Shown here: positions 1 through 7,819 of the stretch, one piece after another
Layout: each line of letters begins with the position of its first letter
Position numbering within the stretch: position 1 is the first letter of the stretch
DNA from: Parvibaculum indicum
GTDB taxonomy: Bacteria; Pseudomonadota; Alphaproteobacteria; Parvibaculales; Parvibaculaceae
DNA: 64,000 bases
Assembly: GCF_011762095.1 (NCBI RefSeq)
Contig: NZ_JAASQO010000002.1
Coordinates: 301,359-365,358, forward strand
Reading direction: 5' to 3'
Position numbers and translations under genes: made by a program
The notes under the pieces: model-generated
Told to the model about the DNA's origin: nothing
What the model saw: only the letters and a program-made list of their open reading frames with translations
The model's database searches: none

Positions 1-1260
1 CTCATGGTCGGGCAATCGCATATCGCCCAGACCGACGCGGTATTGCTCGCAACCATCCTCGCCGGCATGTACGGCCTGACGCTCGCGGGCCTCGGGCCGC
101 AAAAGGGCGAATCCTCGGAGATGGGCCCCGCCCCCGGCCTCTTCTTCTGGGGCGGGCTCGGCCTTTCCATCCTCACCAAGGGGCCGATCGGTCCGGCCGT
201 GCTGGGCTTCACCGCCATCGCCTGGGGCGTCTTGCGCAAGGATGCAAGCTGGTTCCGGCGGCTGAAACCGCTTTGGGGCATCCCGCTCCTCATCCTCATC
301 GTCGCCCCCTGGCCGCTCGCGCTGTGGCATTCCGGCGCCTTTTCCTTCATCGCCAACGCCGCGCAGGAAGATCTGATCCCCAAGCTGATGGGCGGGCAGG
401 AAAGCCATGGCGCGCCGCCCGGCACCTATCTGGTGAGCCTCTTCGCCGCCTTCTGGCCGATGTCGCTCATCGTCATTCCCGGCATTGTCACCGCCTGGCA
501 CTATCGCCGCGAACCGGCGGTGCAATTCCTCGTCTGCTGGGCGCTGCCCTCCTGGATCATGTTCGAGGCGGTGCCGACCAAGCTGCCGCATTACGTGCTG
601 CCGACCTATCCGGCGCTGGCGCTGCTCGGCGGCTTTTTCGCGGTGAACGGCCTGCCGCCGCGCCTGCCGGGCTGGGGCCGGGCGCTGTTCTGGCTGCATC
701 TGGCCTTCTGGCTTGTCGTCGGATTTGCTCTCGCAGGCGGGGCGCTCTTCGCGCTCACGCAATACGGACCGGGCGTGGACTGGCGCGGCATCGTCCTGGC
801 GCTCATCGTGCTCGCCGGCATCCTGCCCGCCGCCTGGCTCGCCTTCCGGCGGCGCTTCGAGCCCGCCATCGCCGTACTCGTCCTGATGATGGCGCTTTTC
901 GTGCCATGGCTGGGCTCGGCGGTCGCCCCCGCCCTCGACAAACTGTGGATCGCCCGCGAAGTCGCCTCGGCAATTCCGCCCCATGACGAGCGCCCGCCGC
1001 TCGCCTCGGCGGGCTTCACCGAGCCGAGCCTCATCTTCATGAACGGCACCGGCACCCTGCTGGTTCCCGGCGCCACCGCCGCCGACTATCTAGCCGACAC
1101 GCCCCGCGCCTATGCGCTCGTCGCCGGAGAGCAGACGGAAGCATTTCTCGACCGGGCAAAGGCACGTAACCTGCGCCTTGAACGGATCCGCCAATGGGAC
1201 GGCTTCGACTATACCAATGGCGATCCCCTGACCCTGATCCTCTACAAAGCCGCCGAATAA
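1..1260 (+). CDS. ArnT/PMT-like glycosyltransferase, 5'-truncated by window edge
   Basis: This is the C-terminal part (about 419 residues) of a polytopic GT39/ArnT-like glycosyltransferase, a family that moves sugars from polyprenyl-phosphate donors to lipid A or other envelope acceptors on the periplasmic side. The frame is open to base 1, so the true start lies outside the window. The first visible residues (GQSHIAQTDAVLL) match the conserved loop after the early membrane helices. Several hydrophobic segments follow, including LSILTKGPIGPAVLGFTAI, then a soluble C-terminal tail. The acceptor cannot be told from this fragment. The next gene, a PAP2-type phosphatase, starts 5 bp downstream and fits recycling of a polyprenyl-phosphate carrier or lipid A modification. 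Confidence 0.8.
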   Translation, partial: LMVGQSHIAQTDAVLLATILAGMYGLTLAGLGPQKGESSEMGPAPGLFFWGGLGLSILTKGPIGPAVLGFTAIAWGVLRKDASWFRRLKPLWGIPLLILIVAPWPLALWHSGAFSFIANAAQEDLIPKLMGGQESHGAPPGTYLVSLFAAFWPMSLIVIPGIVTAWHYRREPAVQFLVCWALPSWIMFEAVPTKLPHYVLPTYPALALLGGFFAVNGLPPRLPGWGRALFWLHLAFWLVVGFALAGGALFALTQYGPGVDWRGIVLALIVLAGILPAAWLAFRRRFEPAIAVLVLMMALFVPWLGSAVAPALDKLWIAREVASAIPPHDERPPLASAGFTEPSLIFMNGTGTLLVPGATAADYLADTPRAYALVAGEQTEAFLDRAKARNLRLERIRQWDGFDYTNGDPLTLILYKAAE

Positions 1261-1265
1261 GCGAC

Positions 1266-2048
1266 ATGACCAAGTCAGACATGGCCGAGGCGGCAGAAAC
1301 CGAGATCCGCCAATGCACGCCCGCCGAACTGGCGGCCATCGCGAGGGCGGCGACGGAGGCACCGACGCCGCTCCATCGCATCAGGCGCATGATGTGGTCG
1401 GGACTGTCGCCATTGCTCGCTTTCGCCATCGGCCTGATGCCCCATATCGACCTCGTCGTCTCGCGGCTGATGGAACGCGCCGTCACGCCCAACATGCATT
1501 ATTTCTGGCAGGCCGTGACCGATCTGGGCGACGGCACGGTCTACATCGCCGCCGCCGCGCTCGCCTTTCTCGTCATCCCCAAAGGCAAGCGCCTTGCCGC
1601 CTATCGGGCGACGCGCCGGAATCTCGAAAAGCTCTGGCGTTTCTGCGCGCTGATGCTCGCCGCGATGGCCAGCTCGGCCATCGTCCTGCATCTGGTGAAA
1701 TTCGCGGCAAGCCGTCACCGCCCGAGCGATTTTTTCCGTGACGGCGTGGCGGGCTTCTTCCCCTTCACCGTCGCGGAACGCCTGGACAGCTTCCCCTCCG
1801 GTCATTCGCAGACCATTTTCGTCTTCATGGCGACGCTGATGATCGCCTTCCCGCGCCACTGGAAGCTCTTTCTGGCGGTCGGCGCCTTTACCGCCATTTC
1901 CCGCGTCGTGCTGCTCAACCACTTTCCGAGCGACATCCTGATCGGCTCCTGGCTCGGCGCCTTCTTCGTCCTCCTGCTCGCCCCCCTCATCCTGCGAAAA
2001 GGCGACAGCCCGCTCTATCCCCGGCCCGAAAAGCCCGTCGGCGGCTAG
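1266..2048 (+). CDS. PAP2-family lipid phosphatase
   Basis: This 260-residue membrane protein carries the three PAP2 phosphatase signatures in order: KFAASRHRP, PSGHSQ and SRVVLLNHFPSD. They supply the catalytic histidines and phosphate-binding arginines. Members dephosphorylate phosphatidate, undecaprenyl pyrophosphate or lipid A on the outer face of the inner membrane. Hydrophobic stretches surround the motifs. I chose the ATG 5 bp after the glycosyltransferase stop; an in-frame start further upstream would overlap that gene. The tight spacing implies one transcript, and an envelope-lipid role is inferred. The exact substrate cannot be read from sequence. Confidence 0.88.
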   Translation: MTKSDMAEAAETEIRQCTPAELAAIARAATEAPTPLHRIRRMMWSGLSPLLAFAIGLMPHIDLVVSRLMERAVTPNMHYFWQAVTDLGDGTVYIAAAALAFLVIPKGKRLAAYRATRRNLEKLWRFCALMLAAMASSAIVLHLVKFAASRHRPSDFFRDGVAGFFPFTVAERLDSFPSGHSQTIFVFMATLMIAFPRHWKLFLAVGAFTAISRVVLLNHFPSDILIGSWLGAFFVLLLAPLILRKGDSPLYPRPEKPVGG

Positions 2049-2334
2049 ATCCGGCGCCCTCCCGCCGCCTGCAATCGCGCAATCGGCAAAATTTCCGCCT
2101 TATCGATTTCTACTTGCCGCCGGATTTGGCATTCTGCGTCCGCATGCGGCGCTCGCGCCGCGTTGGGCAACGAGGTGGCAATCGCGACAGAGACGGCATG
2201 TTTTGCCGCCGACCTGCCTCTGCGAACGGGCTGGAGGGAGCCGGGCGCATATGCGGGGGCTCGGGAGCAAAAGCCGCATCGCCCGCCGGGATCGGAACGA
2301 TCCGCGGTACCGAACACAAATCAGGGAGAGAGAA

Positions 2335-3174
2335 ATGTCATTCGTCAGTTCCGCTTTGCGCCGAGCCGCGCATGCAGTCCTTGTCGCGCTGCCGCTTATG
2401 GGGCTCGCCGCCGTCCAGGCGCAGGCGGACGACCTGCCGGGCACCGACCGGCCCGAGGCGCGCGGCCTCGCCATTGCGAAGGAAACCGACAATCGCGACA
2501 AGGGATGGGGCGACGCCGAAGCGGATATGGAGATGGTCCTCACCAATGCGCATGGCGACACCAGCACGCGGGAACTGCGCTCCTATTCGCTGGAGCGGAC
2601 CGCGCCCGAGGAAGGCGACTGGAGCCTGATCGTCTTCAACAAGCCGCGCGACGTGGACGGCACGGCGCTGCTCACCCATGCGAAGATTCTCGAGCCCGAC
2701 GACCAGTGGCTCTATCTCCCGGCGGTGAAGCGCGTGAAGCGCATTTCCTCGGTCAACAAGTCCGGTCCCTTTGTCGGCTCCGAATTCGCCTTCGAGGATT
2801 TCTCCTCCACCGAAGTCGGCAAATATTCCTACAAATGGCTGCGCGACGAGCCCTGCGGCGAGCTCACCTGCCATGTCGTGGAACGCAAACCGCTCTATGA
2901 GCATTCCGGCTATACCCGCCAGGTCGTCTGGACCGACACGACCGACTATCAGCCGCGCAAGATCGATTATTACGACCGCAAGGACGCGCTGCTGAAAACG
3001 CTGACCCTCTCCGACTACCGTCTTTACGAGGACAACTTCTGGCGCGCCCACGACCTCTACATGGTCAACCACAACAACAAGAAGGCCACCCGTCTCACCT
3101 GGAAGAACTACAAGTTCCATGAAGGACTGACGGAAGCGGACTTCTCCACCACGGCGCTGAAACGCGCGCGCTAA
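2335..3174 (+). CDS. Outer membrane lipoprotein-sorting (LolA-like) protein
   Basis: This 279-residue exported protein has a signal peptide (hydrophobic segment ending AQA) and a LolA-like beta fold of the type usually annotated outer membrane lipoprotein-sorting protein. Typical pieces are WSLIVFNKPRDVDGTALL, DDQWLYLPAVKRVKRISS and GSEFAFEDF. Family members are thought to bind lipid or lipoprotein in the periplasm and often sit beside MMPL/RND transporters. Here the neighbour is instead an outer-membrane barrel protein 73 bp downstream. The ATG is preceded by a good AGGGAG ribosome-binding site; longer upstream starts lack one and would bury the signal peptide. The family assignment rests on motif resemblance only. 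Confidence 0.8.
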   Translation: MSFVSSALRRAAHAVLVALPLMGLAAVQAQADDLPGTDRPEARGLAIAKETDNRDKGWGDAEADMEMVLTNAHGDTSTRELRSYSLERTAPEEGDWSLIVFNKPRDVDGTALLTHAKILEPDDQWLYLPAVKRVKRISSVNKSGPFVGSEFAFEDFSSTEVGKYSYKWLRDEPCGELTCHVVERKPLYEHSGYTRQVVWTDTTDYQPRKIDYYDRKDALLKTLTLSDYRLYEDNFWRAHDLYMVNHNNKKATRLTWKNYKFHEGLTEADFSTTALKRAR

Positions 3175-3186
3175 ACCGGCAAAAAA

Positions 3187-3219
3187 GCGGCCCGGCGGCT
3201 CAGGGTGTCGCCGGGCCGC
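3187..3219. terminator. Perfect 11-bp stem-loop between two envelope genes
   Basis: The arms GCGGCCCGGCG (3187-3197) and CGCCGGGCCGC (3209-3219) are perfectly complementary around an 11-nt loop. Six A residues precede the stem and no T run follows on the + strand. It therefore resembles an intrinsic terminator read on the minus strand, or an attenuating or mRNA-stabilising hairpin between the LolA-like gene and the barrel gene. Confidence 0.55.
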
Positions 3220-3247
3220 CACCATCATCCGAGACGGGGGGATTGAG

Positions 3248-4447
3248 ATGAGAAAGAGTTGGGCCGGATGGGCGGCGATCGCGCTTGCATGCGCGGCCGG
3301 ACCGGCACAGGCGGGCGAGTTCGAGTTCACCGGCTATGTGGAGCCCGAACTGCAGCTCTTCCTGCAAAAGGCATCGAGGCCCGAACAACCTCGCGCCAAC
3401 ATGTCGCTCGCCGGCGAGGTCAGCGCGAAATATTTCTGGGACGATGGCGACCAGTCATTCGTCGCCACCCCCTTCATGCGCCTCGACATGCATGACGACA
3501 AACGGACCCATGTCGATCTGCGCGCCTTCAAATATGCCTATATCGACGGCGCCTGGGAATTCCGCGCCGGCGTCGACAAGATCTTCTGGGGCGTCACCGA
3601 GGCGGTTCATCTGGTCGACATCATCAACCAGACCGACATGGTGGAAGATGTGCGCGAGCGCGAAAAGCTCGGCCAGCCTCTTGTCTCGCTGTCCACCTAT
3701 CAGCGATGGGGCACCGTCGATCTTTACGTGCTCCCCTGGTTTCGCGAACGTCTCTTTCCCGGCGCCAATGGGCGACCCGCGACGGATATTCCCATCGACA
3801 CGAGCCAGACGAAATTCGAAAGCGGCCGGAAACGGCGCCATGTCGATTTCGCCGCGCGCTACGCCAACACCTTCGATATCTGGGATGTCGGGTTCGGCTA
3901 TTTCCGGGGCACCGGCCGCAAGCCGATCCTGATACCGGGGCTGAGCAGCGGCGGATCGCCCGTGCTCATTCCCTACTACGCCCAGATCGACCAGCTCTCC
4001 ACCGACATTCAGGCCACCAAAGGCGCCTGGCTCTACAAATTCGAGGGGCTATGGCGCAAGGAGCTGAACGACCGCTATCTGCAAGGTACGGGCGGCATCG
4101 AATACACGCTTTACGGCCTGTTCGACACGCCCTCCGATCTCGGTATCGTCGCCGAATATATCTGGGACGAACGCGGCGCCAATCCGCAAAACCCCTTCGC
4201 CAACGACGTCTTCGCAGGCGTGCGCTGGACCGCCAACGACATTGCCGATACCAGCCTGCTGACGGGCGCCGTGGTGGATATGGACACACAGGCGACGTTT
4301 TTCTCGGCGGAATTCGAAAAGCGCCTCGGCCAGAACTACAGGCTCAGCGTGGAAGCGCGCCTGTTCGCCGGGCAGCCCGCGAGCGATCCCTATTACACGC
4401 TGAAGGACGACGATTTCCTGCAGATTCGCCTGGCGCGCTATTTCTGA
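3248..4447 (+). CDS. Putative outer-membrane beta-barrel protein
   Basis: This 399-residue protein has a signal peptide (MRKSWAGWAAIALACAAGPAQA) and ends in an aromatic residue within a typical terminal strand (QIRLARYF), the hallmark of BAM-inserted outer-membrane barrels. The body is rich in alternating strands with Tyr/Trp/Phe and charged turns. No enzyme motif is visible. It probably forms a channel or export pore that works with the LolA-like periplasmic protein just upstream. The start follows a G-rich ribosome-binding site at 3235-3242. I do not recognise a specific family beyond this. Confidence 0.75.
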   Translation: MRKSWAGWAAIALACAAGPAQAGEFEFTGYVEPELQLFLQKASRPEQPRANMSLAGEVSAKYFWDDGDQSFVATPFMRLDMHDDKRTHVDLRAFKYAYIDGAWEFRAGVDKIFWGVTEAVHLVDIINQTDMVEDVREREKLGQPLVSLSTYQRWGTVDLYVLPWFRERLFPGANGRPATDIPIDTSQTKFESGRKRRHVDFAARYANTFDIWDVGFGYFRGTGRKPILIPGLSSGGSPVLIPYYAQIDQLSTDIQATKGAWLYKFEGLWRKELNDRYLQGTGGIEYTLYGLFDTPSDLGIVAEYIWDERGANPQNPFANDVFAGVRWTANDIADTSLLTGAVVDMDTQATFFSAEFEKRLGQNYRLSVEARLFAGQPASDPYYTLKDDDFLQIRLARYF

Positions 4448-4472
4448 GTTTTCGGATGGGTTCGGGCGGCAA

Positions 4473-4547
4473 TGGTGGGCGTGACTGGGATTGAACCAGT
4501 GACCCCTTCGATGTCAACGAAGTGCTCTCCCGCTGAGCTACACGCCC
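4473..4547 (-). tRNA. tRNA-Val (GAC)
   Basis: Read on the minus strand it folds into a full cloverleaf. The acceptor GGGCGTG pairs with CACGCCC, the D stem is GCTC/GAGC, the anticodon stem is CTTCG/CGAAG with loop TTGACAT (anticodon GAC), and the T arm is ACTGG-TTCAATC-CCAGT. The discriminator A is followed by an encoded CCA. The length is 75 nt. The anticodon lies at 4513-4515 on the + strand. It decodes valine GUC/GUU codons. Confidence 0.95.
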
Positions 4548-4653
4548 ATTGCCATTGGCGGGACGGGTTTTCGGCTGTCTCTGCGCCGATCCGTCGAGAG
4601 GCGCATCGTATATCTAGGAATTGAGGCCCTGACAAGTCTCCGGAAGAGAAGTC

Positions 4654-5016
4654 TCAGGCCGCGGCCATCATCCGGTCCACTTCCGCCACGAGTTCGCGCA
4701 GATGGAACGGCTTGGAGAGGACTTTCGCCTCGTCGGGCGCGGGCTGGTCGGGGCTGAGCGCCACGGCGGCAAACCCGGTGATAAACATGATCTTGAGCGT
4801 CGGATCGAGTTCGGCGGCATGACGGGCAAGCTCGATCCCGTCCATTTCCGGCATCACGATATCGGTCAGCAGAATATCGAAGATATCGCCCTTGAGCCGG
4901 TCATGCGCTTCGCCGCCCATGCCATAGGCGGCCACTTCGTGACCGGCATTTTCCAGCGCCCGCGCCAGAAAGCGGCGCATGGATTCATCGTCTTCCGCAA
5001 GGAGAATGCGTGCCAT
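4654..5016 (-). CDS. cpdR: Single-domain response regulator CpdR
   Basis: This 120-residue protein is only a receiver domain. It has the acidic pocket D9/D10, phospho-acceptor D52 (LLTDIVMPEMDG), T80 and K102 (LSKPFHLREL). Sequence and length match alphaproteobacterial CpdR, which receives phosphate from the CckA-ChpT relay. In its unphosphorylated form CpdR acts as an adaptor that primes ClpXP for cell-cycle proteolysis. The C terminus ends in alanines, and in Caulobacter the terminal alanines are reported to matter for CpdR's own turnover. It is divergent from a hutG-like gene. Its cckA and chpT partners are not in this window. Confidence 0.9.
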   Translation of the reverse strand: MARILLAEDDESMRRFLARALENAGHEVAAYGMGGEAHDRLKGDIFDILLTDIVMPEMDGIELARHAAELDPTLKIMFITGFAAVALSPDQPAPDEAKVLSKPFHLRELVAEVDRMMAAA

Positions 5017-5294
5017 CAGCCCAACCCACCTTTTTCAAGGGGCCAATCTGCCTACGGGGCCCCATCCCGACTTTCGGCCTGTCCATTTGCCCAATGGAAA
5101 GCCTTGCCCGGTATCAGCCTACAATAGGAAGCCCCCGGTAAACAGCCTGTGAACATAGCTTCTCTAAAGGTCGCATCCTGCGGCGCACATGCTATGGTCG
5201 GCTTTCGCGGGCAGGCGCAAGGCGAGCCGACGGGCCGAAGGGCTGCCGACCCCGCTTCGCAGTCACAGTCAATCGACCTCGCAACACCCCGCTC

Positions 5295-6278
5295 ATGGAT
5301 CTCGCAACCGACAAATCCTCCAAAAATCCGGACGAAGTTCCGGCGGAAGAGCTGAGCGAAGGCCGTGTCGCAAGCGATGACGAACTGCGCGACGAACTCT
5401 ATGCCCGCCCCTTCGCCGTGGAGCGGCCTGCGCACCTGACGCTACCCTTCGTCTTTTCCTCGCCCCATAGCGGGCGGCTCTATCCACGCGAATTCATCGC
5501 CGCCTCGCAGCTCGACCCGCTCGCGCTGCGCCGCTCCGAAGACAGCTTCGTGGAAGAAATATTCGGCGACGTGCCCGGTCTGGGCGCCCCGCTTATCCAT
5601 GCCCGCTTTCCCCGCGCCTATCTGGATGCGAATCGCGAGCCCTACGAACTCGATCCGGCCATGTTCGACGGCCCCCTGCCGCCGCATGTGAATACCCGCT
5701 CGATCCGCGTCGCCGGCGGGCTCGGCACCATTGCGCGGGTCGTCTCCGACACGGCGGAAATCTATCGGGCGCCCTTAAGCTACGCGGAAGCCGAACAGCG
5801 TATCCGTGGGCTCTACATGCCGTTCCACGACGCCTTGCGGCAGCATCTGGACGACGCGCTGCGGCGCTTCGGCTGCGCGGTGCTGATCGACTGCCATTCC
5901 ATGCCGTCCGTGGGCGGCCCCGGCGACGACGACACGGGCGCCGACCGGCCCGATATCGTGTTGGGCGACCGCTACGGCACCTCCTGCGCGCGCGAAATCA
6001 CCATGGCGGCGGAACGGACCCTCTCCCGGCTCGGCTATTCGGTGGCGAGGAACAATCCTTATGCCGGGGGCTTCAACACCGAGCATTACGGCCAGCCCCA
6101 GCACGGCCTCCATGCGCTCCAGATCGAAATCAACCGGGCGCTTTATATGAACGAGGAAAAGCTGGAACGCGCCCCGGGGTTGCAGCGCCTGCGCCGCGAC
6201 ATGAAGAGCTTCGCCACGGAAATGGCCACGCTCGACCTGAACGGCCTCGGCCCGCGCTTCCGCGCCGGCCCGGTCTGA
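5295..6278 (+). CDS. N-formylglutamate amidohydrolase family protein
   Basis: This 327-residue protein of the N-formylglutamate amidohydrolase (HutG-like) family carries the conserved blocks VFSSPHSGRLYP, RFPRAYLDANREPYELDP and IDCHSMPS. These supply the metal-binding His/Asp/Glu residues expected of a zinc amidohydrolase. In histidine breakdown the family releases formate from N-formylglutamate, but no other hut genes are nearby, so the physiological substrate is open. About 278 bp separate it from the divergent cpdR. The first ATG in frame is used. Confidence 0.87.
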   Translation: MDLATDKSSKNPDEVPAEELSEGRVASDDELRDELYARPFAVERPAHLTLPFVFSSPHSGRLYPREFIAASQLDPLALRRSEDSFVEEIFGDVPGLGAPLIHARFPRAYLDANREPYELDPAMFDGPLPPHVNTRSIRVAGGLGTIARVVSDTAEIYRAPLSYAEAEQRIRGLYMPFHDALRQHLDDALRRFGCAVLIDCHSMPSVGGPGDDDTGADRPDIVLGDRYGTSCAREITMAAERTLSRLGYSVARNNPYAGGFNTEHYGQPQHGLHALQIEINRALYMNEEKLERAPGLQRLRRDMKSFATEMATLDLNGLGPRFRAGPV

Positions 6279-6711
6279 CCGGCCTGGAAACGGCCGGGAA
6301 AGCCCTTCTCCGAAACACTCGACACAAAAAAAGGGGCCCTGCCGAAGCAGGGCCCAAGTCTAGGGAGGAAACGCCCAGGAAGGGCTGCGGCCCTGGGAGC
6401 TACGCTCAACCAATGCCGCGATGCACAATATGACATTGCACTGCACACAAAGCAAGCCCGATTTGCAGAAAATTTGGCCCTGCGACATATGGCCCGTGGG
6501 AAATAACCAATTGTTTTAAAAGGGTTTTGCTCCCGGTGCCGGAAAATAGGTGCGGTGCAAAAAGATTATTTTCCCCCATTCCCGGATTTCCCGACGATTC
6601 CCCCTCAAAGCTTCCTTAACCCTGCCCGGTCATTCTGTCGGCTTGAAGGGCTGACGACAGCGCGCTCCCGGAGATCTTCCGGATCCGGCGCGCCTCCATA
6701 AGGGTTCAGGC
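6279..6711. other. Gene-free intergenic stretch with hairpin and AT-rich part
   Basis: No credible coding frame was seen in these 433 bases. The first part holds a strong GC hairpin (6334-6355), then a purine-rich stretch (AGGGAGGAAACGCCC at 6363-6377) and a TGCA-rich block near 6426-6452. The rest is markedly more AT-rich than the neighbours and leads to the lytic transglycosylase, so its promoter is probably here. Confidence 0.6.
6334..6355. terminator. Strong 9-bp stem-loop after hutG-like gene
   Basis: GGGCCCTGC (6334-6342) pairs with GCAGGGCCC (6347-6355) around a CGAA tetraloop. Seven A residues lie immediately upstream, with no T run downstream. It probably marks the end of the hutG-like transcript or terminates antisense transcription. 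Confidence 0.6.
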
Positions 6712-7695
6712 ATGAAAACGAGCGGGGCCGCCAGAGCAACGGCATGGCGCAGCAGGGGCAAGACGGGCGCGGCCATCGCCGCCTGCCTGATCGTCCTGCT
6801 CATGCCGAAAGGCGCCGCCGCCGACCCCGACAACCGGCAGACCCTGGGCCTGCGCGGCGTTTCCGTCCCGATTTCCACCAGCGCCATCAGCGATCCATGG
6901 AATATCTGCGAACGCGAGGCCATTCGCCGGGAACTGGCCGACGGCCTGCCCCGTGCCATCGTCGCCGCCGTCGCCATGGCGGAATCCGGCCGCTACAACC
7001 GCGCCTCCCGCACCCGCCGCGCCTGGCCCTGGACGATCAATGCGCAGGGGCGGCCCTATTATTTCGACACCAAGGCCGAGGCCGTTCGCTTTACCCGGAA
7101 CCTGCTGAACAGCGGTATCCGCTCCATCGATGTGGGCTGCATGCAGGTGAACCTGCGCTACCACCCCGATGCCTTCGAGGATTTGCGGGACGCCTTCGAC
7201 CCGGCCACCAACATCGCCTATGCGGCCGAATTCCTGCTCCGCCTGCATCGCAGGCTCGGCACCTGGCCGGACGCCGTTTCGCATTATCATTCCGGTGAGC
7301 CCAGCCGCCATCGTCCCTATTTCCGCCGGGTGATCGGCATCTGGAAAAAGGAGCGCGCACGCCTCGCCGATGCGCTCTACACCTCGTCGACCCATGACGT
7401 CGCCACCGTGCAGAAGGCCGCCCTCACCAAGGACGCTGTCGCGAAGGACGCCATCGCCGCGCCCGCCGACACGGCCATGGCGAAAACGACAACGAAGGAC
7501 GGCGCCGCCCCCGCGGTGCTGGATATCGACGACCGGGTCGAACTCTCCGCACCCGCATCGACGGTTCTGCGGCTTTCTTTGCCCGCGAACCTCTTTGCGC
7601 ATGACCGGATGGCCGAAGCGCCTCCGCCCGCCATCCTGAACGACAAGGGCAAGGAGGCACCTACACGGCTCGCAGACGCAGGCATTCTTCAATAA
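6712..7695 (+). CDS. Secreted lytic transglycosylase (SLT domain)
   Basis: This 327-residue exported protein has an N-terminal signal segment ending near KGAAA. A Slt-type lysozyme-like domain follows: AIVAAVAMAESGRYN contains the catalytic Glu in the usual helix, then come IDVGCMQVNLRYHP, ATNIAYAAEFLLRLH and AVSHYHSGEP. Such enzymes cut peptidoglycan with formation of 1,6-anhydro ends, either for wall turnover or to make room for envelope machines. The C-terminal ~100 residues are Ala/Lys/Asp-rich and look disordered. No secretion-system genes flank it, so general wall remodelling is the safest reading. Confidence 0.85.
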   Translation: MKTSGAARATAWRSRGKTGAAIAACLIVLLMPKGAAADPDNRQTLGLRGVSVPISTSAISDPWNICEREAIRRELADGLPRAIVAAVAMAESGRYNRASRTRRAWPWTINAQGRPYYFDTKAEAVRFTRNLLNSGIRSIDVGCMQVNLRYHPDAFEDLRDAFDPATNIAYAAEFLLRLHRRLGTWPDAVSHYHSGEPSRHRPYFRRVIGIWKKERARLADALYTSSTHDVATVQKAALTKDAVAKDAIAAPADTAMAKTTTKDGAAPAVLDIDDRVELSAPASTVLRLSLPANLFAHDRMAEAPPPAILNDKGKEAPTRLADAGILQ

Positions 7696-7819
7696 TCGGT
7701 TCAGTATCCGCCTTTTCCGTCGCGGCCGTGAAGAAACGGTGATCCGGGCATGATCTGCTCGGGTCCGGAAGGCGCGGTGCGCACGGGCGCGCACCGGCCG
7801 CGGGAAAGGACGCCATCCC

